From Alistipes sp. UBA934 (GTDB taxonomy: Bacteria > Bacteroidota > Bacteroidia > Bacteroidales > Rikenellaceae), in assembly GCA_002293535.1 (NCBI GenBank), contig DBDK01000005.1, forward strand, positions 155,309 through 189,670: DNA of 34,362 nt, given 5' to 3'. Every line of letters begins with the position of its first letter. Position 1 is the stretch's first letter. The notes beneath the pieces were generated by a model. It searched no databases. It was not told where the DNA came from and was given only the letters and a program-made list of their open reading frames with translations. Shown here one piece after another: positions 25,743 to 33,679 of the stretch. A program made the position numbers and the translations under genes.

Positions 25743-27281
25743 ATGAAAAAACTACTCCAAACTACGCTGCTCGGCGTCGGCTTGCTCATCTCCGCCGTTT
25801 CTTGTGTGATGGAAGAATCCGTGAAACCGGGACCCGCATCGGAAAGTTCAAAGCAAATAGTCTTCAAAGTGCAGATGCCCGACGACTTTGCAGTTGCCAG
25901 TACTCGCGCGCTTACTCAAAGTCAGGAAAAAAAGGTTTCCGAGGTAGATGTGTTGGTGTTCAACGAGCTCAATTCGCTGGTGACCGTTTCGCACGCCATA
26001 TCGGTTAAGCAAGAGGGCAATGTCAGTCACTTTTCGGCTTTCGTTCCGCCCACTGTAAACGAGGATCAGGTCTACACCTTTGTGGTGCTCGCAAACGCTT
26101 CTACAGCAGTTAGACGAGCTCTTGGGGAGGATCCGAGCGCTCTTCCGCTGTCCCACAAAACATACGACAAGGTTTGTGAAGTGCTCACGACCACAATCAC
26201 CGGAGCTTTGTATCTCAACGGTGGTACGATCCCTATGTGGGGTGAAGAGCGTGGTGTCGTTGTGACCTCCGAACTTCAGGAGATCCGCGTAAGATTGACT
26301 CGCGCCGTGGCCCGTATCGACATCGGGGTAGGCGATCAGCCCAATTATAACCCTGCGGCCGAATATCCTTGGTCGTGGGATGGTTTCAACGACAGGGGTC
26401 AGCGTATTCCGTTCGAACTCACAGAGGTTTATGTCGCCCGTCCGAACAACATCGTATCGTTGTTGCCTGCTCTCGAAAATTTGGATACTTCCACAGTTGT
26501 CGCCCCGACCATCAACGCTGATACGGAGATGTTTTCGGCTGTAGATTCGTGGACAAAGTTCCGCTATAATGTCTCGAACGGACTTTTCACTACTCAGACG
26601 ATTTACGTTCCTGAGGTAAAATTGTCCGATGGTGTGAGAAATGACTCTAATCACGCCGAAAGAATGGCCCTCGTTGTGGGTGGTAAATATAACAATAGTG
26701 AAGCTACGAGCTACTATCGTGTTGATTTTGTGGAAAATGGACGCCTCGTGGATATTTTGCGTAACCACCTGTACCGATTTAGCATCACAACCGTGCGTGA
26801 CTCAGGTCAAAACACTCCGAGAGGGGCTTATGAGGCCGAATCCAGTATGATGGCCGAGATGATCGATTGGCAGGACGGCCTTATGAGTGAGATTCGTTGG
26901 GGTCAGGAGGACTATCTGGCTGTAAGCAAAAATCCCGCCGAACTACAGGCAGAAAGTGGTAGCTCGCTCGTCGTGAGAATGCTTACCAATATCAGTTCTT
27001 TCCAGATGTCGCTTGGTAGCGGTGTGGCAGCTTCTTTGTCAAGCACGGAAGCATTGGCCGCCGGACCTGCTGGACAAACCTTCTCGACTATGTATTTCAA
27101 CTATACGTTGCGAAAAGAGGCTGGGGCGGACGAATATTCGCTGACCATCGAAACTCGTACAGATAATATCTCTGTAACTCAAGGTAGTCAGCCGACGGAC
27201 AGATGGACGATTAACGCCAACGGCCGAATCCAAATGCCTTTCCACGTCACCCAGTTGTGGCACGCACCGGTTACGCCCTGA
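25743..27281 (+). CDS. FimA/Mfa-like fimbrillin lipoprotein
   Basis: The 512-residue protein has the lipoprotein signal MKKLLQTTLLGVGLLISAVSC (Cys21) and the type V pilin maturation-like motif STRALTQSQEKKVSE near residues 53-67. The body parallels the preceding fimbrillin: YTFVVLAN, NGGTIPMWGE, RLTRAVARIDIGVG, VYVARPNN, WTKFRYNVSNG, YYRVDFVENG, ILRNHLYRFSITTV. It ends at MPFHVTQLWHAPVTP, the point where the other protein continues into its BACON-like and lectin parts, so it is a plain fimbrillin without an adhesive tail. It may be a shaft or anchor subunit paired with the lectin-bearing protein. Confidence 0.88.
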   Translation: MKKLLQTTLLGVGLLISAVSCVMEESVKPGPASESSKQIVFKVQMPDDFAVASTRALTQSQEKKVSEVDVLVFNELNSLVTVSHAISVKQEGNVSHFSAFVPPTVNEDQVYTFVVLANASTAVRRALGEDPSALPLSHKTYDKVCEVLTTTITGALYLNGGTIPMWGEERGVVVTSELQEIRVRLTRAVARIDIGVGDQPNYNPAAEYPWSWDGFNDRGQRIPFELTEVYVARPNNIVSLLPALENLDTSTVVAPTINADTEMFSAVDSWTKFRYNVSNGLFTTQTIYVPEVKLSDGVRNDSNHAERMALVVGGKYNNSEATSYYRVDFVENGRLVDILRNHLYRFSITTVRDSGQNTPRGAYEAESSMMAEMIDWQDGLMSEIRWGQEDYLAVSKNPAELQAESGSSLVVRMLTNISSFQMSLGSGVAASLSSTEALAAGPAGQTFSTMYFNYTLRKEAGADEYSLTIETRTDNISVTQGSQPTDRWTINANGRIQMPFHVTQLWHAPVTP

Positions 27282-27306
27282 AGGTAGCTGGACAGGTCAG
27301 GTAAGA

Positions 27307-28782
27307 TCAGGGTTTCCACACGTAGGTTCCGACGCTGCCCGGAGCCAATCGGACAGGGGCCGAGAGACCATTGTGGCGAATCGTGAAGCCGGCCTGATTC
27401 CAGGTGTTATTGGCAACGATCAGAACAATCTCTCCGGTAGGAGTGCGGAAAGCAACGTTCGGCAGCGTAGGTTGATCCTCCATCTGAACTGCGCGATAGA
27501 CTTCAGGTCGTTGCTCGTCGGGATAAAGAGCCATCACTGCATCTCCGTGAGTATTACTCTGTATGCGCACCGAACCCGGACGAACAAATTTAGACGCGTG
27601 GGCGATTACGTAATAAGCAATGTTGCGAGTTACGTGGTCGCCCGCGATCGTTATGGCTCCCTGACACATCGAGCATCCTCCGTTATCAGTGTGGGGATCA
27701 TTCAACGGGTCGGCCGCCACGTTCCACAGAATCACATTGCGACTCCAGTTGCGCGTAATATCCACTATCAGCCTCTTCACACTCGCTGCAATCTCAATTC
27801 GGTCGCTTCCGGGACGTTCGACGGTCATTTGTTCTGTGAAGTATAGATTCTTGTCGGGCCTCGCGTTGTGCACTTGGCTCATCGCGCTCACGTCTCCCAC
27901 ATAAAGATGGAACCCGCTTCCGTCCACATATTTGGCAGCTTCGGGGTCGCTCAACACAGCCAGCGGAAAGTCGGGGCGATCCAGATTGTGGTCGAAAAGT
28001 ACAATTTTCACCTCCTCCAAGCCAGCTTCAGCAAGTGCCGGGCCGAGATTTTTCTTGATGAAATCTCGCTGTTCCCACGCAAACCACGCCATCGAGGGGG
28101 TATTTTTCGTGTTGATCGGTTCGTTCTGCACTGTTATCGCGTCTATTCGAATTCCTTGCTCTGCCATCGCTTCGACGTACTTCACAAAATATAACGCATA
28201 GGCCTCCCAGCAATCTTCGCGTAGCTTGCCTCCACGCACGTCGTAGGCGGTTTTCATCCACGCCGGAGCACTCCAGGGCGAGCCCATAATGAGGATATCG
28301 GGGTTGATAGCCAGTATCTCCTTCATTACCGGTACCACGTCGTTAAGGTCTTGCGCAAGCGAGAATTTTTTCATCTCGTAATCGGTTTCTCCTTCGGGTA
28401 GATCGTTGTAGGAGAAGACAAAACTATTGAGATCAGAGGCACCGATAGTCAGGCGTATGTAGCTGAAACCCACACCTTTTTCGTCCGTTGCGAACATTTC
28501 GTGCAGGATTTTCGCCCTCTCACGTTTGCTCATCCTCATCAGATGTTCGGCACTGCCACCTGTAAGAGCGAATCCGAAGCCATCGATGCCTTGGAACTCT
28601 TGGCGATCATCGACAATTATCGGTAACCCGCCTCGGCGTCCTTCTGCTGAGAAGGCGATTGGTTCTTTCTCTTTTTCAAATAGCATCGAGCGGTCAGCCG
28701 TTGTGACCCAGGCTTCAATATTTTGTGCTGCGACAGTGCCACTCACCAGCGCCGCCACAACAAGTATCATCAGTTTTTTCAT
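27307..28782 (-). CDS. GH30-family beta-glucanase/glucosidase
   Basis: The 491-residue exported protein has a signal peptide ending VAAQ (20). The GH30 TIM barrel starts with FQGIDGFGFALTGGSAEHL and contains IRLTIGASDLNSFVFSYND and MGSPWSAPAWMKT. The acid/base is Glu221 in ITVQNEP and the nucleophile is Glu317 in LYFTEQMT. The side beta domain ends VRLAPGSVGTYVWKP. Family members include beta-1,6-glucanases and beta-glucosidases; with laminarinase and SusCD nearby, cleavage of beta-1,6 branches or chains is plausible. It follows GH9 by 6 bases and is probably its operon partner. It converges on the fimbrillin gene with 25 bases between. Confidence 0.93.
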   Translation of the reverse strand: MKKLMILVVAALVSGTVAAQNIEAWVTTADRSMLFEKEKEPIAFSAEGRRGGLPIIVDDRQEFQGIDGFGFALTGGSAEHLMRMSKRERAKILHEMFATDEKGVGFSYIRLTIGASDLNSFVFSYNDLPEGETDYEMKKFSLAQDLNDVVPVMKEILAINPDILIMGSPWSAPAWMKTAYDVRGGKLREDCWEAYALYFVKYVEAMAEQGIRIDAITVQNEPINTKNTPSMAWFAWEQRDFIKKNLGPALAEAGLEEVKIVLFDHNLDRPDFPLAVLSDPEAAKYVDGSGFHLYVGDVSAMSQVHNARPDKNLYFTEQMTVERPGSDRIEIAASVKRLIVDITRNWSRNVILWNVAADPLNDPHTDNGGCSMCQGAITIAGDHVTRNIAYYVIAHASKFVRPGSVRIQSNTHGDAVMALYPDEQRPEVYRAVQMEDQPTLPNVAFRTPTGEIVLIVANNTWNQAGFTIRHNGLSAPVRLAPGSVGTYVWKP

Positions 28783-28788
28783 ATCTCG

Positions 28789-31236
28789 TTAGAATTCAGC
28801 GATTAGCGTAAACCATTTCCCTGCCGATGAGCCCCACACTTCTTTGTATGTAGCGGTATTGAATTGCGGCCAATAGGGGGTGTCTTCGTTTCCTCGCGAC
28901 TGCATTCCCACTGGTATTTCGCCCACTGTTTCACCCGGCAAGGCCACATATTGCTGACCGTAGTTGCTTCCCTCGCCCCAGATTATCGACTGGCCGAACG
29001 GATTTTTTCCTACTATCCAAAAGAGCTGTTCTTCAGCTATTTGCATTAATTCGGGATCATTCAGGAATTTCCCGCACAGCGCAGCATTTTTGCCCGTCGC
29101 CAGATGCACTGCAACGTTCCCGCGGAACGAGAACCACACCGGGAATACCTTCAAATAGTGCTTTTCGTCGAGTTTCACTCCGTTCTCTAACTGCTCAAGA
29201 TAGTTTTCCTCTTGCCCGCTTCTCACACCCACTTGCATCAGGTAGAAATTCACAGGGTCTTCCACCGCTTCGCCTTTATAATAAACTCCGCTCGGCATCA
29301 TCCCGTAGGGCGCCACATACTGCATAATCGCCTTAAGATAAGCGCCATAGAGTTCGATAGCATTTACCCAGCGCGCATAATCTTTGTGATCCGGCTGGGT
29401 CTCACACAGCAACGTCAGGGCCATCATATAGTAATGGTCGCGCGATTGATGGTTGTAGTGCACCGGCGAGATATGGTCGGTATCACGATAGAAGAAGCCT
29501 CGAATCCCGTCCTTGTCGCCCAGCGGTTCGGTACGCTGACATTGTAGTGTATATTCTATTGCTTCGGCGGCTTTGTCCGCATAGCACTGCTCTCCGGTAG
29601 CCTTGTAGAGTTGGCTTGCAGCCCAGGATATGTTTGCCATATATTGGCTTCTGGAGGCCATTGCTGCGTGGTCACCACCTCCACCGCCACTCAGAAGTTC
29701 GTCGAATCCCAGTTTTTCGAAACGCTGTAGAGCAAAATCGAAATCTTCTTTTGCGACTTTCACCAAGTATTCGCTCAGCACCTTATCTTGCTCTATTGCT
29801 TCCGAGGCGTACGCTTCTATTCCGGCAAACACAAAGTTCTCGAATGCTCTGTTGTGCACTCTTACCTGCCTCCGTCCTGCATCGTCAATTGTGCCTATGA
29901 AGCCGTCCGTCCATAGGTTTGTTCCCCAGGTTTGCACCCTGTATCCGTCTCCGAAGCGGGTTTTGAGTATGAAATCCAATCCCCATTGCGCCTCTTCCAT
30001 CAATCGTAAATACAAATCCACATTTCCTTTTCGCTTGGCGTTCAGGGCTGCTTCGATTATGTTGTAGGCTATTTCTCCTGTTTGAAGGCTTTGTTGTGAC
30101 ATATCTGCCGCGTCGTGCCAGCCTCCGTTCACCGTAAATAGTTTTCCGTTGTGCTCGCCGTTCAGGTCGGAGTGTTCGGTGCCGTGATGCTGGGGTACCG
30201 GGTAGCCACAACGCTCTACAAACATATAATTGCAGACCCTCCAGGCTGAGTCGTCCCAGATGTTTTCGTCGATGTAGAAGGGTAGGGTGGTGATTTCGCT
30301 CACACGTATTTTGTATTGTCCCGGTAGCCTAAACTCTGTAAAGTCGATTGTTTCGAAAGTGCCGATCGGAGTGTTCTCGCGCACGATCACACCCTCGTGT
30401 GCCACCTTTCCTGTTTGGTCTATCAACTCAAATTTTCCGTTGTGGTTTGCAACATTTATGATGGCTGTTTTTCGGCTTTCAGTTCCGTAACCTGTTGTAC
30501 TATAGATGATCCTGTTTTCTGCGGGTTTCCATCCGCTTGCTACTTCAGGGTTTTCGATCTTCTGTAGCAACACATCGTCGATGTAGAATTTGAGCTTGTC
30601 GCCCATCGTCATTTCTCGTCCAAAGATTTCGATCGCGAAGGTTAGGGCCGTCACTTTATCGCGCGGTAGTTCGGGCATTTCGAGGAAACATTCGTTCCAC
30701 TGACCGCCCACGAGGTTTATTTCGTGTATTCCCTCTCTGCTGTAGGGATCCGGGACTTTGATTTTCCCGTCGTTCTCGATGTAGAGATTCAGATAGATGC
30801 TCCTCGCTCCTTCACAATCGGGGTATATCCAGAAATGTAACCGATTATACTTCTCCCAGTTTTTGCCTCCCACAGCCAAGGTTGCCATCGAGGTTCCGGC
30901 TCCGATTCCTAATACCGGGGGTAGGACTTCGATCTTCGTCGGAGCTTCGAGTAACAGACTGTGATTGCCACTTTTGTGATGGTCGGTCGATAGCGACATT
31001 CCGCCCAGGCCTCTGTGTTTCCAGCCTTTGAGACTTTCCATCTCCGTAAGCACATCACTTGCCAGCACCTTTTTGTGTAGCGCCCAGGTTTCAAAAGCTT
31101 TGCTGTAGTCCAGGGGTAATGGACTGTGCACGTAGCCTGTGTTCCTTATGTCTTCTTTGAGTTGCGGGCTGACTTGCGCCCTCACCGGTAGCATTGCCCC
31201 CAGCAGGGCCACCGTGGTTAGTAGTAGGATTCTCAT
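28789..31236 (-). CDS. GH9-family glucanase with N-terminal CBM-like and CelD_N Ig domains
   Basis: The chosen start is the ATG at 31236 (MRILLLTTVALLGAMLPVRAQ); a TTG two codons earlier lies in the promoter box. After the signal peptide (about 20), residues of about 60-230 form a beta-sandwich resembling a carbohydrate-binding module (MESLKGWKHRGLGGMSLSTD, FYIDDVLLQK). About 235-325 is the CelD N-terminal Ig-like domain. The rest is the GH9 (alpha/alpha)6 barrel with GGWHDAADMSQQS (Asp375/Asp378) and a late NEDTPYWPQFNTATYKEVWG containing the probable catalytic acid. Inverting GH9 enzymes cut beta-1,4-glucans or act as exo-glucosidases; some in Bacteroidetes take mixed-linked glucans. Confidence 0.93.
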   Translation of the reverse strand: MRILLLTTVALLGAMLPVRAQVSPQLKEDIRNTGYVHSPLPLDYSKAFETWALHKKVLASDVLTEMESLKGWKHRGLGGMSLSTDHHKSGNHSLLLEAPTKIEVLPPVLGIGAGTSMATLAVGGKNWEKYNRLHFWIYPDCEGARSIYLNLYIENDGKIKVPDPYSREGIHEINLVGGQWNECFLEMPELPRDKVTALTFAIEIFGREMTMGDKLKFYIDDVLLQKIENPEVASGWKPAENRIIYSTTGYGTESRKTAIINVANHNGKFELIDQTGKVAHEGVIVRENTPIGTFETIDFTEFRLPGQYKIRVSEITTLPFYIDENIWDDSAWRVCNYMFVERCGYPVPQHHGTEHSDLNGEHNGKLFTVNGGWHDAADMSQQSLQTGEIAYNIIEAALNAKRKGNVDLYLRLMEEAQWGLDFILKTRFGDGYRVQTWGTNLWTDGFIGTIDDAGRRQVRVHNRAFENFVFAGIEAYASEAIEQDKVLSEYLVKVAKEDFDFALQRFEKLGFDELLSGGGGGDHAAMASRSQYMANISWAASQLYKATGEQCYADKAAEAIEYTLQCQRTEPLGDKDGIRGFFYRDTDHISPVHYNHQSRDHYYMMALTLLCETQPDHKDYARWVNAIELYGAYLKAIMQYVAPYGMMPSGVYYKGEAVEDPVNFYLMQVGVRSGQEENYLEQLENGVKLDEKHYLKVFPVWFSFRGNVAVHLATGKNAALCGKFLNDPELMQIAEEQLFWIVGKNPFGQSIIWGEGSNYGQQYVALPGETVGEIPVGMQSRGNEDTPYWPQFNTATYKEVWGSSAGKWFTLIAEF

Positions 31237-31239
31237 ATA

Positions 31240-31247
31240 CAAAGGTA
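31240..31247 (-). promoter_or_regulatory. -7 box for GH9-GH30
   Basis: TACCTTTG on the minus strand lies 3 bases before the chosen GH9 ATG (31234-31236). If used, the mRNA would be leaderless or start just inside the codon. No clear -33 element. The gap to the RT stop is only 29 bases. Confidence 0.4.
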
Positions 31248-31265
31248 GGTAAAAGAAATGATTTT

Positions 31266-32441
31266 TTATGTTATATTTTCGTTAATAAATTTCTTGCAAC
31301 TTGCATCTCTCCAGCCGTATTTGTAGATCCAGTCGTGCTTGTCTACTATTCCTTTCCTTAGCTTGTAGGTTTTGTAGTGATACATTAGTCCCAGGTAGCT
31401 GTTTAGCGTGGAGGTTAGTTCTTGGGGGTGCCGCTCGTAGTATCTTTCTCCTTTCGCCATCGCTTTTTTGAAGTTGGCGATCGCTCGGCGGTTCATATAT
31501 GTTCTGTGGGGCTTCACTATCACTCCCAGAAATGGTACCCCGCGTCTTATGTGCTGTAAGTAGATCTTCTTCGGGTGTAGTTTTATCCCCAGGCTGTCGT
31601 GTAAGTAGTCCCTTATCTTCGCTATGCAGGAGACCAGAAACTCTTTCGAGGGGTGTATCAGATAGAAATCGTCTACATATCTGCCGTAGTGCTTCACTTT
31701 CAGGTCTCGCTTGACCCATTGGTCGAAATCGTTTAGATAGACGTTGCTGAAGAGTTGCGAGGTTAGGTTTCCTATCGGTAGCCCGCAGCCTTCCGGCGAG
31801 GTAAATAGGCTCTTGTCCGTGGGTAGTCCCTTCCATTCCGACATATTCCCTCTTATGTAGCAGCTCTGTAGCGGGTCGTGGAAGACTATTTCTTTTGCCA
31901 GAAAGAGTACCAGGTCGTAATCTATTGCTTCATTGAACTTCTCTCCGCAGTTGTTTTTCCTGTCGGCATACTTCATTAGTACCCCCACCACTTTGTCGTG
32001 CAGTATTTGGCGGTCGATATTCATAAAGTAGCCCGACAGGTCGAGTTTCAACACGTATGCGTCCTTCGTATAATTTTCCGAGCAGCTCCTTATGTGGTGG
32101 TCCAGACGCTTTATCCCGTAGCTGGTTCCTTTCCCTTTTCGGCAGGAGTAGCAGTCGTCTATGAACGAGCGTTCGAATATTTCGTTCGTATAGTTGAAGA
32201 ACAGGTGGTGAATTACACGGTCGGCAAAGCTTGCAGCGAAAACTTCTCGCTTCACCGGATGTTCTATTATGAATGCCACACAGCGCCCCACGCGGTAGGT
32301 TCTCTCCACGAGCTCTTTGTGGAGGGCCATTAGTCGCTCTTCCATTCGTAGCTCGAATTTTAGTTGGTTCATCGTATTTCGCTTATTGCGGCGGGCATCG
32401 TAGTATGCCTTTATCAGATCTTCGAGTAGTTGCTTCGACAT
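31266..32441 (-). CDS. Diversity-generating retroelement reverse transcriptase
   Basis: The start is the ATG at 32441 (MSKQLLEDLIKAYYDARRNK). An upstream in-frame extension would read through the end of cassette B and is not credible. The 391-residue protein has RT domains: VLKLDLSGYFMNID (130-143), GLPIGNLTSQLFSNVYLNDFD (220-240) and YGRYVDDFYLI (252-262). The L-T-S-Q-x-x-S-N pattern and the lack of maturase, endonuclease or retron features mark the DGR clade. DGR RTs copy a template repeat RNA with errors at adenines, and the cDNA replaces a variable repeat in a target gene. It lies about 47 bases after cassette B, so it is probably transcribed with avd and the cassettes. Confidence 0.93.
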   Translation of the reverse strand: MSKQLLEDLIKAYYDARRNKRNTMNQLKFELRMEERLMALHKELVERTYRVGRCVAFIIEHPVKREVFAASFADRVIHHLFFNYTNEIFERSFIDDCYSCRKGKGTSYGIKRLDHHIRSCSENYTKDAYVLKLDLSGYFMNIDRQILHDKVVGVLMKYADRKNNCGEKFNEAIDYDLVLFLAKEIVFHDPLQSCYIRGNMSEWKGLPTDKSLFTSPEGCGLPIGNLTSQLFSNVYLNDFDQWVKRDLKVKHYGRYVDDFYLIHPSKEFLVSCIAKIRDYLHDSLGIKLHPKKIYLQHIRRGVPFLGVIVKPHRTYMNRRAIANFKKAMAKGERYYERHPQELTSTLNSYLGLMYHYKTYKLRKGIVDKHDWIYKYGWRDASCKKFINENIT

Positions 32442-32460
32442 TGTTTTTGTATCGTTGTAG

Positions 32461-32855
32461 GATGAATCGGGCAGGGGATAACAAATTCTTAGCGGGCGAC
32501 ACAACGCACCGTAAAGCCGTTGGAGTATGCATTGTTGTTCACGGGCCAAACGCCGTTACTGTTGAAGTTCAGGTTGTGCCCGTTAGACTCACTGTAAGGC
32601 GTAGAAGCCCAGCCATAACCGTTGGTGCCCTGAGCACCGACTGCTCCAGTGATGTAGTCACGGTACCCTGCGGCCAAATCCGATAGTAGTCACTATTTTT
32701 CTTCAAAGAGTCGGAGTTTTGTATTACGACCGGTTGAATGGCATTTTTGCCTATAACTGACTTTCCGTCAGTGGACTACTGAATTTGTAAGGGCTTCTCT
32801 CTCCGTGACCTCGATCGCGGCGACTCTCGCCCCTCATACCCTGCTTCGATTCATC
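32461..32855 (-). repeat. DGR cassette B (template-repeat candidate next to the RT)
   Basis: The cassette is read on the minus strand. Its ends are inverted: GATGAATCG then GCAGGG at both outer ends (32461-32478 and 32838-32855). In order it has the hairpin with TCGAGG loop (32803-32821, one mismatch), ACAAATTCAGTAGTCCACTG, CAGTTATAGG, GAAGAAAAA followed by GTGACTACTA, and an open tail from about 32677 to the stop at 32489-32491. The tail reads LAAGYRDYITGAVGAQGTN and onward, ending SNGFTVRCVAR. An in-frame TGA lies just upstream in the leader and there is no start. It lacks the GC palindrome of A and C. Bases 32488-32524 are identical to A and C. The tail is rich in AAC/AAT/AGT codons, as template repeats are. 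Confidence 0.83.
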
Positions 32856-32890
32856 TTGCTTTTGTTAGTAGCAATTTTTGTTCCGTAAAC

Positions 32891-33297
32891 AAGCAGGGGG
32901 TAACAAATCCTTAGCGGGCGACACAACGCACCGTAAAGCCGTTGGAGTAAGCATTGTTGGTTACGGGGTACACGTTGTTACTGTTGAAGTCCAGGTTGTG
33001 CCCGTTATTCTCATTGTACGGCGTGGAAGACCAGCCGTAGCCGTAGGTGCCCTGAACTGTAACTGCGCCACTCACGTAATCACGGTTGCCAGCGGCCAAT
33101 CCTATAGTAGTCACTTTTCTTTTCGAGAGGGCCGGACAATGACGGCCTTCCGAATGGCTCTCCGGAGCCTATAACTGAGTGTTTCGCGTAGCAATAACTC
33201 GCTGCCGGCGCTCCGGCCCAGTGGACTACTGAATTTGTAAGGGCTTTTCTCTTCGCAACCTCGATCGGCAAAGACTCCCGCCCGTAACTCCCTGCTT
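32891..33297 (-). repeat. DGR cassette C (second template-repeat candidate, directly after avd)
   Basis: Read on the minus strand, it starts 1 base after the avd stop. The inverted ends are AAGCAGGG then TTAC/GTAAC (33284-33297 and 32891-32904). It has the TCGAGG-loop hairpin (33251-33273) with a stem different in sequence from A but still paired, ACAAATTCAGTAGTCCACTG, the GC palindrome also seen in A, CAGTTATAGG, and a tail open from a TAG in the leader to the stop at 32911-32913. The tail reads LAAGNRDYVSGAVTVQGTY and onward, ending SNGFTVRCVAR. Its codons are the most AAC/AAT-rich of the three. After the stop it reads GGATTTGT where A, B and the target end read GAATTTGT. Confidence 0.83.
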
Positions 33298-33298
33298 T

Positions 33299-33679
33299 TT
33301 AGACTGATATTAGTTCTTCTTCTGTTTTTTCTTCATTTTCTTTTGTGAGTTTTTTCTGCCAGGCGGCGAGTTGTTTGGAGACGGATTCTGTGTGGGCGAT
33401 TAGTTGCGCCATATTTGTGACTGGCATTTGTCCCAGGTCTCTCAGTAGTCTTATCTTCATCCTTATTGCTTCGATGTGTTCTCTCGCGGTGATGATGTGG
33501 TTGATTTTTTCGGTACGCATACAGGCCCTGTAGATACTTAGCTGTAATGCACTTACGTCTTCTTTTAGTTTTTCTCCGAGGGTGTATTTCAGTTCTCGCT
33601 TCATTGTTTGGCTCGACTTGTAGACTTGTAGTGTCAGGTCGTATGCCTCTTTGAAGACCGGTAGTTGGTCATACTTCAT
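33299..33679 (-). CDS. avd: DGR accessory variability determinant, four-helix bundle
   Basis: The 126-residue all-helical basic protein (LPVFKEAYDLTLQVYKSSQTM, LGEKLKEDVSALQLSIYRA, EHIEAIRMKIRLLRDLGQM, SVSKQLAAWQKKL) has the length and pattern of Avd/S23-like four-helix bundles. Avd forms a pentamer that binds the DGR RT and template RNA and is needed for cDNA synthesis in the Bordetella phage system. It lies between the accessory gene (11-bp overlap) and cassette C, the canonical avd-template-RT order. Confidence 0.88.
   Translation of the reverse strand: MKYDQLPVFKEAYDLTLQVYKSSQTMKRELKYTLGEKLKEDVSALQLSIYRACMRTEKINHIITAREHIEAIRMKIRLLRDLGQMPVTNMAQLIAHTESVSKQLAAWQKKLTKENEEKTEEELISV

Noticed and set aside
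31282..31836. Second minus-strand frame inside the RT gene
   Set aside because: Frame-shifted shadow of the RT; charged low-quality sequence with no domain.
31266..32441. Retron or group II intron RT
   Set aside because: No msr/msd-type structure or maturase/endonuclease domain. Avd, the L-T-S-Q-x-x-S-N motif and lectin-tail repeats point to a DGR.
32489..33114. Cassette tails B and C as small independent genes
   Set aside because: They begin at non-ATG codons just after leader stop codons, have no ribosome site, and match only the C-terminal end of a lectin domain. Better described as parts of repeats.
32461..33297. CRISPR array
   Set aside because: The repeated units are about 400 bp with inverted ends, only two adjacent, and no short regular repeats or cas genes.
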